Below are positions 33,658 through 40,563 of a DNA stretch of 43,056 nt, one piece after another. The notes below the pieces were generated by a model that made no database searches, was not told the DNA's origin, and saw nothing but the letters and a program-made list of their open reading frames with translations. Numbering within the stretch: the first letter of the stretch is position 1; every line of letters begins with the position of its first letter. The position numbers and the translations under genes were made by a program. Source of the stretch: Planctomycetota bacterium (GTDB taxonomy: Bacteria > Planctomycetota > PLA2 > JAEUHO01); contig JADZCA010000085.1 in NCBI GenBank assembly GCA_020851795.1, forward strand, positions 1-43,056, written 5' to 3'.

Positions 33658-35085
33658 TTGCGCGGCTCCGACACCCGTCCGAGGATCATCCAAGGGGGCA
33701 TGGGGGCAGGCGTGTCGGGCTGGCGCCTGGCGCGCGCAGTGTCCGCCGCGGGGCAGCTGGGGGTCGTGTCGGGGACCGGGCTCGACCTCGTCCTCGCGCG
33801 GCAGCTCCAGCAGGGCGACCCCGGCGGCGAGATCCGCTCCGCGATGGCCCGGTTCCCGGTGCCCGGCGTCGCGCAGCGGATCCTCGACCGGTACTTCGTG
33901 CCCGGAGGCAAGGCGGTCCGAGACGCCTACCGAGCGAAGCCGATGCCGGCCGCCGTGCCGGCGCCCGCGTTGGCGCAGCTGACGGTCGTCGCGAGCTTCG
34001 TGTTCGTCCTGCTGGCGCGCGAGGGACACCAAGGTCCGGTCGGCATCAACCTGCTCGAGAAGATCCAGGCGCAGACGCTCCCGGCCCTCTACGGCGCGAT
34101 GCTGGCCGGCGTGTCGTTCGTGCTCATGGGCGCGGGCGTGCCCCGCGGCGTGCCCGGTGCGCTCGACGCGTTCGCGGACGGCCGCGCGGCCGAGCTCCGC
34201 CTCGACGTCGTCGGGGCCCGTCCGACCGACGCGTTCGCGACGAGGTTCGACCCCGCGGGGCTCTACGACGCCGCACCGCCCGCGCTCGACCGACCGACGT
34301 TCCTCGCGATCGTCGCCTCGGCGACACTCGCGGCGTCGCTGCTCCGCAAGTCCAACGGCCGCGTGGACGGGTTCGTCGTCGAGGGGCCGACGGCGGGCGG
34401 CCACAACGCGCCGCCGCGCGGCGCGCCGCCCCTGAGCCCGTCGGGCGAGCCGGTCTACGGCCCGCGCGACGTCGTGGACCCGGAGGAGATGCGCGCCCTC
34501 GGCGTCCCCTTCTGGCTCGCCGGTTCGTTCGGGCGCGCGGGCGCGCTCGGCGCCGCGCTCGCGGTCGGCGCGGCCGGCATCCAGGTGGGGACGGCGTTCG
34601 CCTACTGCGACGAGTCCGACATGGACCCGGTGCTGCGCCGCCGGGTGCTGGCGTCGAGCCGGGCGGGCGCGGCGTCGGTCCGCACCGACCCGCTCGCGTC
34701 GCCGACCGGCTTCCCGATCAAGGTCGTCGGCGTCGCGGGGACGCTGTCGGACGAGGCCGTGTACGCCGCACGCCGCAGGGTGTGCGACCTCGGGTACCTG
34801 CGCCACGCCTACCGCCGCGACGACGGAGGGGTCGGCTGGCGCTGCCCGGCCGAACCGGTCGAGGACTTCGTGGCGAAGGGGGGCGCCGTGGCGGAGACGC
34901 GCGGACGCAAGTGCCTCTGCAACGCGCTGATGGCCACGATCGGGCAGGCGCAGGTCCGCGACGACGGCGACGTCGAGCCGCCGCTCGTCACGTCGGGCGA
35001 CGCCGTCGCCGAGGTCGCCCGGTTCCTCGCGCCCGGTGCCGACTCCTACGACGCGGCCCGCGTGCTCGCGCTGCTGCTGGCCTGA
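33658..35085 (+). CDS. Nitronate monooxygenase/PfaD-like flavoprotein
   Basis: A 475-residue FMN-binding TIM-barrel protein. The N-terminal RPRIIQGGMGAGVSGWRLA is the classic start of the 2-nitropropane-dioxygenase family, and VVEGPTAGGHNAPP corresponds to the conserved active-site histidine loop. GVPFWLAGSFGRAGALGAAL and GIQVGTAFAYCDES form the phosphate-binding end. A C-terminal extension with several cysteines (RRVCDLGYL, GRKCLCNALM) resembles the longer PfaD-type enoyl reductases rather than short nitronate oxidases. The family oxidises alkyl nitronates or reduces enoyl groups; which applies here is open. The TTG start is inferred from the family N-terminus and a -10 hexamer 7 nt upstream. 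It is divergent from the pseudokinase operon. Confidence 0.85.
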   Translation: MRGSDTRPRIIQGGMGAGVSGWRLARAVSAAGQLGVVSGTGLDLVLARQLQQGDPGGEIRSAMARFPVPGVAQRILDRYFVPGGKAVRDAYRAKPMPAAVPAPALAQLTVVASFVFVLLAREGHQGPVGINLLEKIQAQTLPALYGAMLAGVSFVLMGAGVPRGVPGALDAFADGRAAELRLDVVGARPTDAFATRFDPAGLYDAAPPALDRPTFLAIVASATLAASLLRKSNGRVDGFVVEGPTAGGHNAPPRGAPPLSPSGEPVYGPRDVVDPEEMRALGVPFWLAGSFGRAGALGAALAVGAAGIQVGTAFAYCDESDMDPVLRRRVLASSRAGAASVRTDPLASPTGFPIKVVGVAGTLSDEAVYAARRRVCDLGYLRHAYRRDDGGVGWRCPAEPVEDFVAKGGAVAETRGRKCLCNALMATIGQAQVRDDGDVEPPLVTSGDAVAEVARFLAPGADSYDAARVLALLLA

Positions 35086-35490
35086 CACGGCGTCCGCGCG
35101 TCGAACGCGCGAGAGACGGGCGCTTCGCGCGCCGCCCGCACGCAGGGCCCCGCCCGCGCGCGCGTCGGCCATGAGCGTCGGTCGGGCGGTGGCGCCCCGG
35201 GGCCCGTGGCGACGGTCGCGGCGACGACGGCGGACGCTCGCGTGAGCGCCTCGCTCAGCCCGGATTTCCCACGAGCCGACGAGGTCGGGGCCGCGCCGGG
35301 CCGTCGGGCGCGAGGAGACGCGCGTCGCGCGATCGAGCGCCGTGCCGGCGGGGTTTCACCTCCTCGGCGTGTCCCAAGAACACGCGGTCGTCGGTGAAAC
35401 CCCGCGCCCGACGGCCCTGCATCGGCCCCGACCGCAGGGTGCCGCTCGGTTGCTCCACGAAGCCCCTCGTCTTTCGTGGGAAATCCGGGC
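35086..35490. other. 405-bp convergent gap with nested inverted repeats
   Basis: No supported gene is present. The gap contains a palindromic repeat copy (35193-35206), the 21-nt repeat shared with 5426-5446, a long hairpin at 35348-35405 and an outer inverted repeat at 35257-35274/35474-35491. The repeat arms are more AT-rich than their surroundings. Short frames inside it show no ribosome-binding site or normal codon bias. Confidence 0.7.
35193..35206 (+). repeat. G+C-rich palindromic dispersed repeat, partial copy
   Basis: CGCCCCGGGGCCCG, the 14-nt core shared with the exact copies at 7565, 10165 and 25042. It lies within the convergent gap after the flavoprotein gene. Confidence 0.6.
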
Positions 35491-35491
35491 T
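35257..35491. repeat. Element bounded by an 18-bp inverted repeat with an inner hairpin
   Basis: The outer arms AGCCCGGATTTCCCACGA (35257-35274) and TCGTGGGAAATCCGGGCT (35474-35491) are exact reverse complements. Partial similarity continues inward (GACGAGG on both sides). Inside, GCGGGGTTTCACC (35348-35360) pairs with GGTGAAACCCCGC (35393-35405). Within that, CGTGT and ACACG (35368-35372, 35380-35384) form a second stem with a 7-nt loop. It could be a MITE-like insertion or a structured RNA. Confidence 0.75.
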
Positions 35492-36120
35492 CAGCCGGCG
35501 TCGAGGCGGCCGCCGACGAGCGCGCGCACGGCGGCGCCCCGCTCGTCCCAGTCGGTGCGGACGAGGGAGAAGACGTCGGAGTCGCGGGGCCGCCCGTCCA
35601 CGCCGAGGATGCGCTGGCGCAGCGTGCCCTCGAAGACGAAGCCGACGCGCCGGGCGACGTCGGCGCTGCGGACGTTGCGCGGGTCGCAGTAGATCTCCAC
35701 GCGCGCGGCCGCGAGCCGCTCGAAGCAGGTCCACGTCAGCGCGGCGACGGCCTCGGTCACGTACCCTCGACCGGTGGCGTCGTCGCGCAGCCAGTAGCCG
35801 ATCTCGAACGACGGCAGCTCCCACCGGACGCGGTGGAGGCCGCTCCCGCCGAGCAGCCGCCCGTCGTCGCGGCGGAACAGCCCCATCGTGAAGTCGGAGC
35901 CCGCGTCGAAAAGGGCGCGCAGGCGCCGGCACGTGTCGGTCGAGGCCGCCACGTCGGGGTGCTTGTCCGCCCACGGGAGCCAGCGCGAGAGCGTCGGCAT
36001 CGACGCGTGGACGGCTTCGAACAGCGCGGGACCGTCGCTCTCCTCGTAGGGCCGGAGCCGCAGGCGCGGCGTCTCGAGGCGACGAGGGACCGACGACGCG
36101 CCGGGCGGCGGGAAGGACAC
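35491..36120 (-). CDS. GNAT-family N-acetyltransferase (RimJ/RimL type)
   Basis: A 209-residue acetyltransferase predicted to move an acetyl group from acetyl-CoA to an amine, possibly a protein N-terminus. It has the RimJ-like opening LETPRLRLRPYEESDGPAL, FEIGYWLRDDATGRGYVTEAVAAL (acetyl-CoA-binding Q/RxxGxG/A region: ATGRGYVTEA), RVEIYCDPRNVRSADVARRVGF and EGTLRQRILGVDGRPRD near the end. The GTG start is the best fit to the family N-terminus. A TAGGAT -10 lies further upstream at 36188-36193. The stop codon overlaps the outer arm of the inverted repeat. Confidence 0.9.
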   Translation of the reverse strand: MSFPPPGASSVPRRLETPRLRLRPYEESDGPALFEAVHASMPTLSRWLPWADKHPDVAASTDTCRRLRALFDAGSDFTMGLFRRDDGRLLGGSGLHRVRWELPSFEIGYWLRDDATGRGYVTEAVAALTWTCFERLAAARVEIYCDPRNVRSADVARRVGFVFEGTLRQRILGVDGRPRDSDVFSLVRTDWDERGAAVRALVGGRLDAG

Positions 36121-36187
36121 GGGACGGAGTGCTCCGACGACGCGGGCTCGCTCGGGCCCCCGTCGTCGCAGGCGTCCCGAGCGCACG

Positions 36188-36193
36188 ATCCTA
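36188..36193 (-). promoter_or_regulatory. -10 element (TAGGAT) for the acetyltransferase gene
   Basis: TAGGAT on the minus strand, 67 nt before the GTG start. It lies in the divergent gap with the toroid-protein gene. Confidence 0.4.
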
Positions 36194-36225
36194 CGCCTGC
36201 CGCCGCGAGGGGAGGACGAACGGGG

Positions 36226-36231
36226 TAGAGT
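36226..36231 (+). promoter_or_regulatory. -10 element (TAGAGT) for the toroid-protein gene
   Basis: TAGAGT lies 17 nt before the ATG, followed by a strong GGAGG ribosome-binding site. Confidence 0.45.
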
Positions 36232-36248
36232 GGGCGGTGGAGGTGGCG

Positions 36249-39023
36249 ATGCGGACGTGGCCCGGGCTCCTCGGCGCGCTCCTCGGGACCGCCGTCGCGC
36301 TGCGCGCGGGGCCCTGCGGCGCGCAGGACGCCGCCGGCGCCCCGGACGCCGTCGAGCACGTGCGCGCCGCGCTCGACGACCCGAGCCCGCGCCCGCCGCA
36401 GGCGTGGCGCGACCTGCTCGCGCGGGCGCTCGCGCTCGGCGCGCCGGCCGCCGAGGAGGCACGTCGTGCCGCCCGCCGCGTCGTCGCGTGGACCGACCCC
36501 GACGACGAGACCGCCCGGCGCGTGCTCGGGCACGTCCGTTTCGAACGCACCGTCCCCGCGTCGATCGTCTGCCGGGCCTACCCCTACATCGAGGAGATCG
36601 AGGACGCCGTCGCCGCGCGCTGGGTGGAAACGTCCGCGCTCTCCGACCTCGAGACCGCGTGGTCCCGCACGCTCGCGCACGCGCGTCGGCTCGAGGTGGA
36701 CCCCGCGTTCCGGGCGATGGACGGCGCGCGACGCGCGCTCGCGGTGCGCCCCGACGTCGGCGCCCTCGACGTGGCCATCGGGTTCGCGCCGCCGTTCGCG
36801 CTGTTCGGCGTGCCGCCCGACGCCGACCCGCTGCCGGCGACCTCGGACCCGGTCGAGCAGGCGCGGCGGCGCGCGGCGGCGCGCGCCCGCTGCGCGGCGC
36901 TCGAGCCGGTGCTCGCCGAGCGGGGCCGGCTCCTGCGGGCGCTCCACGACGCGCTCCTCGCGCGCTTCGGCGCCGCGTGCGACCTCGAGGACCTCCGCGC
37001 CCCGTGGGGCGGGCGCGACGACCTCCCTCCCGCGCGCCGGTCCTTCGAGGACGGGTACGCGCTCGGCGTGCTGCTGTTCGCCGACCGCTCGGGCCTCGAG
37101 GCCGCGGGGTTCGGCGGCGCGTCGGTGACGTTCGAGGGGTGGCTCAGCCGTCCCGACCCCGAGACGGGATGGGTCGTCTCCTTCCTCAAGCAGGACCGCG
37201 AGAGCGACCTCCGCACGGCGCTCTCGCTCGGGACGGCGCAGCTGCTGGAGGCCTGGGGCCGCCAGACCCGTGACTGGGGCCGCGCATGGCAGCCGCCCAA
37301 CCCGATCTGGGAAGGCCTGTGCGAGCTCTGGTCGTCGGCGACGGTGGACGGCGACGGGCGCGTCCGTTTCGACGGGCTCTCGGCCCGCTCGACCGCCGCG
37401 CTGCGCGCGCTGCTCGAGAGCGCGCCCGCGAACGGAAGGCCACGCGGGTGGGTGCCGCTGCGCACGCTGGTCGCGGTGCCCCATCCCGAAGACGAGCGGC
37501 TGGGCGCGACCCGCGCGGAGCGCCTCGTGACGTTCCGCGCGGAGTCGTACGCGCTCGTGCACTTCCTCGAGAGCGGCCTCGTCCCCGGGCGACGCGAGGC
37601 GCTCGACGGGCTGGTGCGCGACCTGCTCGCGGGCACGCTCGGGCCCGCCGCGCGGGTCGCGTCCTTCGGCGCGCATCTCGGCGTCGGCTCGCCGTCCTCG
37701 TGGGACGCGCTCGACCTCGAGGTCCGCACGCACGTCCGGCGGGTGCTCCTGCCCGCCGAGCACGCGCCGCGGCGGGACCCGCCGCCGCTCGACCCCCGCG
37801 GCCCGGCGGACCCGTCGAGCCCCGATCCGGTGGTCGCCGCGGGGCCCGCGGCGCTCCCCGAGGTCGTCGCGCCGGTCGGGCCGTTCGCGGCCGACCTACG
37901 CGCCCGTCGCTCCGCGCGCGCACGCGGCGCGGAGGGCGCGGCGAGGGACGCAGCCGTCGAACGCGCGCTCGCCTGGCTCGTCGCGCACCAGCGCCCCGAC
38001 GGGTCGTTCCCGGCGCGGGCCGACGGGGTCGCGCCGGGTCGGCGGGCCGACGACGGCGCGCCGTACGACGTCGGCGTCACCGCGCTCGCCGCGCTCGCCC
38101 TCCTCGGGGCCGGCGTCGTGGACGGCGACGGCCCGCCGTACGGCCCGGCGCTGGCCGCCGCCCTGCGCCGCCTCGCGCTGCACCAGGATGGCGAGGGCTG
38201 CGTCCGCCGCGCGACGAACGGCAAGTACGTCTACGAGCACGCGCTCGCCGCGCTCGCGTTCGTCGAGGCGTACGCGGCGACGGGGCGCACCGTCTGGCGG
38301 CTCGCGGCGCAGCGTGCGCTGCAGTTCTCGATGGTGGCGCGCAACGCGTCGTTCGGCTGGCGCTACGGCGTGCAGGCCGGCGAGAACGACACGGCGGTCA
38401 CGGCGACGATGAGCCTCGCCTTCGACGCGGCCCGGCGTCTCGCCACCGAGGCCGCGGCGACGGGGCGCCCGGCGCCGTTCTCGTTCGACCCGGCGGTGCT
38501 CGAGGGCGCGCTCGCGTGGGTCGAGATGGCGACCGACCCGGCCACGGGGCGCGCCGGGTACACGGTGCGCGGTGAGGGCCCGTCGCGGAGCGCCCCCAAG
38601 GTGCTCTCGCACCCGGCCGAGCGCTCCGAGGCGACGACCGCGGCGGGCGTGTTCGTGCGGGCCGCCGCGGGCCGAACGGCCGCGACGGACCCCGTGCTCG
38701 CGCGCGGCGCGGCGCGCTGCCTGGCGGCGCGGCCGCAGTGGGGAGCCGAAGACGTCGGCGGCGTGGACGCGTGGTCGTGGTGGTGGACGAGCGTGGCGCT
38801 CCAGCGCACCGACGCCGACGCCGCGCGCGCGTGGGACGCCTCGCTCGCCGAGGTCGTGCTGCGCACGCAGCGCCGGGACGGCGACGCCTCGACGACCCTC
38901 GGCTCGTGGGACCCCGTGGACCCTTGGGGCGACGACGGAGGCCGCGTCTACACGACCGCGACGATCGCGCTGGCGCTCGAGACGCCGTGGCGCGTCCCTG
39001 CGCCCGACGCGCCGACGCGCTGA
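36249..39023 (+). CDS. Secreted protein: degenerate gluzincin-like domain fused to an alpha-toroid
   Basis: A 924-residue exported protein with GGAGG five nt before the ATG and a signal peptide (LLGALLGTAVALRAGPCGA). Residues about 40-520 resemble the DUF1570 metalloprotease region of the 40564 gene. A WEGLCELW motif matches WFNEGLAVYF, and ESYALVHFLE matches the later helix. The zinc motif HExxH is missing, with LGTAQLLEAW in its place, so the domain is probably inactive. From about residue 570 come terpenoid-cyclase/macroglobulin-type toroid repeats: WLVAHQRPDGSFP, RRLALHQDGEGCV and TQRRDGDASTTLGSW. This alpha-toroid usually binds hydrophobic or protein ligands. The combination suggests a binding or scaffold protein. 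Confidence 0.78.
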   Translation: MRTWPGLLGALLGTAVALRAGPCGAQDAAGAPDAVEHVRAALDDPSPRPPQAWRDLLARALALGAPAAEEARRAARRVVAWTDPDDETARRVLGHVRFERTVPASIVCRAYPYIEEIEDAVAARWVETSALSDLETAWSRTLAHARRLEVDPAFRAMDGARRALAVRPDVGALDVAIGFAPPFALFGVPPDADPLPATSDPVEQARRRAAARARCAALEPVLAERGRLLRALHDALLARFGAACDLEDLRAPWGGRDDLPPARRSFEDGYALGVLLFADRSGLEAAGFGGASVTFEGWLSRPDPETGWVVSFLKQDRESDLRTALSLGTAQLLEAWGRQTRDWGRAWQPPNPIWEGLCELWSSATVDGDGRVRFDGLSARSTAALRALLESAPANGRPRGWVPLRTLVAVPHPEDERLGATRAERLVTFRAESYALVHFLESGLVPGRREALDGLVRDLLAGTLGPAARVASFGAHLGVGSPSSWDALDLEVRTHVRRVLLPAEHAPRRDPPPLDPRGPADPSSPDPVVAAGPAALPEVVAPVGPFAADLRARRSARARGAEGAARDAAVERALAWLVAHQRPDGSFPARADGVAPGRRADDGAPYDVGVTALAALALLGAGVVDGDGPPYGPALAAALRRLALHQDGEGCVRRATNGKYVYEHALAALAFVEAYAATGRTVWRLAAQRALQFSMVARNASFGWRYGVQAGENDTAVTATMSLAFDAARRLATEAAATGRPAPFSFDPAVLEGALAWVEMATDPATGRAGYTVRGEGPSRSAPKVLSHPAERSEATTAAGVFVRAAAGRTAATDPVLARGAARCLAARPQWGAEDVGGVDAWSWWWTSVALQRTDADAARAWDASLAEVVLRTQRRDGDASTTLGSWDPVDPWGDDGGRVYTTATIALALETPWRVPAPDAPTR

Positions 39024-39044
39024 ACGCCTCGTCCACCCGCGGGG

Positions 39045-40370
39045 CTACCCGCCGGGCACCGTCACGGCCCCGCGGACGGTGGCCTCGTCGACGAGACGGC
39101 GCAGGTCGGCTTCCTTCGTGCGCTGCACGGCCGCGAGGATCGCCGCGCCGTCCCAGCCGAGCATCGTGCGCCGCGCGTCGAGCGCCGCCGTCTCGACGAC
39201 GTCGAGCCCACGGCTCCCGTCCACGAGCGGCAGCCCGAGCGCGGCGGCGTACCAGAACCGGACCGCGAGCACGTCCTTGGCGCCGACGGCCCCGCGCGCG
39301 GCCGCCGGGAACCGCGCGCGGAGCGCCGTGGCGGCCGCCGTCGCGTCCTTCCCCGAGGGGACCGGGGCGCGCGCGACGACGAGGAACGGGTCGTCGAGGA
39401 CGTCGTGGGCGACGGCGAACCCGTCGATCCCGGCCGCGCGCTCGGGGGCGTGCAGGCGGGCGGCGAGCACGAGCACCGGGGCGAGGTCGGCCGGCACCGC
39501 GGTGCCCGTGGCGAGCAGCGCGACCGCCGCGTCCGAGGCGGCCGCCGTCGTAGCCGGCCCGCCGGACCGCCGCACGACCGTCGGGTCGGCCGGCGGAGCG
39601 GCGGGTGCACCGGGCGGGGGCTCGGGGGCCGTGGCCGCAGCCGGCGGCGACGCCAGCGGCTTCAGGCGCTTCTGCGCGAGCGCGCGCACCGCGCCCGCGT
39701 CGAAGTCCCCGACCACGGCGACGACGGCCCCACGCGGCACGCAGCGCGCCGCGAGCACGGCGCGGACGTCCTCCCAGCGCAGCCGGCCGAGGTCGGCGGT
39801 CGAGCCAATCGGGTCCACGTCCCACGGCTCGCCGCGGGCCGCCTGGCGGGCTGCGTGCTCGGCGAGCGACGCCGACGGCCACGCGGCGGGCGGCTGGCGG
39901 CCCTCCGCGAGCGCGTCCCGCACCGACGCAAACTGCGCCTCGGTGGCGGCGAGCGCCCCGAGGCGCGCCGAGACCTCTTCCAACGCGGCCGGGACCTGCG
40001 CGGGACCGGCGACGAGCACGCGGACCGTCGCGTGGCGGCGCTCGACCGTGACGCTGCGCTCGCGGGTCCCGTCCTTCGAGATCGCCTGCAGCGAGAGCGG
40101 CGGGCGGGCCTCGAAGGAGCCCGCGGCCGCGGTGGCGAAGGTCCGCACGACGACCTCGGCGAGCCCGCGCCCGCCGGCGACGTCGAGGTCGCGCCCGAAC
40201 GGGAGCGCGGTGACGACGCCGACCGAGGACGCCGACCGCACGACCCGGAGCACGACGGTGAGCCCGTTGTCGAAGACGAGGACCTCGGCCTTGCCGTCGG
40301 CCGACGCGGGTCGAGGCGACGCGGCCCCGAGCAGGAGCACCGTCCACGCGAGCCAGACGCCGCGGCGCAT
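39045..40370 (-). CDS. M16-like (insulinase-fold) secreted protein without the zinc motif
   Basis: A 441-residue protein with GGAGG before the ATG and a signal peptide (WLAWTVLLLGAASPRPASA). The beginning VLVFDNGLTVVLRVVRSASSV and the paired half layout resemble M16 peptidases of the processing-peptidase type. The expected HxxEH zinc motif is absent; the matching region reads GGRGLAEVVVRTF. The segment RCVPRGAVVAVVGDFDAGAVRALAQKRL matches the typical M16 sequence after the first catalytic half. An Ala/Pro-rich linker (PPAAATAPEPPPGAPAAPP) joins the halves. M16 subunits lacking zinc usually act as partners of an active subunit, but no active M16 gene is adjacent. Confidence 0.78.
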   Translation of the reverse strand: MRRGVWLAWTVLLLGAASPRPASADGKAEVLVFDNGLTVVLRVVRSASSVGVVTALPFGRDLDVAGGRGLAEVVVRTFATAAAGSFEARPPLSLQAISKDGTRERSVTVERRHATVRVLVAGPAQVPAALEEVSARLGALAATEAQFASVRDALAEGRQPPAAWPSASLAEHAARQAARGEPWDVDPIGSTADLGRLRWEDVRAVLAARCVPRGAVVAVVGDFDAGAVRALAQKRLKPLASPPAAATAPEPPPGAPAAPPADPTVVRRSGGPATTAAASDAAVALLATGTAVPADLAPVLVLAARLHAPERAAGIDGFAVAHDVLDDPFLVVARAPVPSGKDATAAATALRARFPAAARGAVGAKDVLAVRFWYAAALGLPLVDGSRGLDVVETAALDARRTMLGWDGAAILAAVQRTKEADLRRLVDEATVRGAVTVPGG

Positions 40371-40418
40371 CGCCACCTCCCGCCTCCGCACGCCCCACCG
40401 CGCCGGGAGGGCCGCCTC

Positions 40419-40424
40419 AGCGTA
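40419..40424 (-). promoter_or_regulatory. -10 element (TACGCT) for the M16-like gene
   Basis: TACGCT on the minus strand, 48 nt before the ATG. It overlaps TAGCGT by one base (40424-40429), which is an alternative. Confidence 0.35.
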
Positions 40425-40520
40425 CGCTACGGCGCGTCCCGGCGCGCGCGGGCCGGGCGCGGCGCGGCCGGCGTGCGAGGCCACGGGCCCGCCCCACGAC
40501 GACGCGCGGCGGCGCACGGC

Positions 40521-40526
40521 TATGCT
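40521..40526 (+). promoter_or_regulatory. -10 element (TATGCT) for the DUF1570 gene
   Basis: TATGCT lies 37 nt before the ATG, with GGAGGGA as ribosome-binding site between them. Confidence 0.45.
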
Positions 40527-40563
40527 CGGAGCGCGCCGCGGGCGCGGCGTGGAGGGACTCGGC

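Noticed and set aside
35206..35397. A 63-codon plus-strand frame in the convergent gap
   Set aside because: No ribosome-binding site, arginine-rich out-of-frame composition, and it overlaps the inverted-repeat element.
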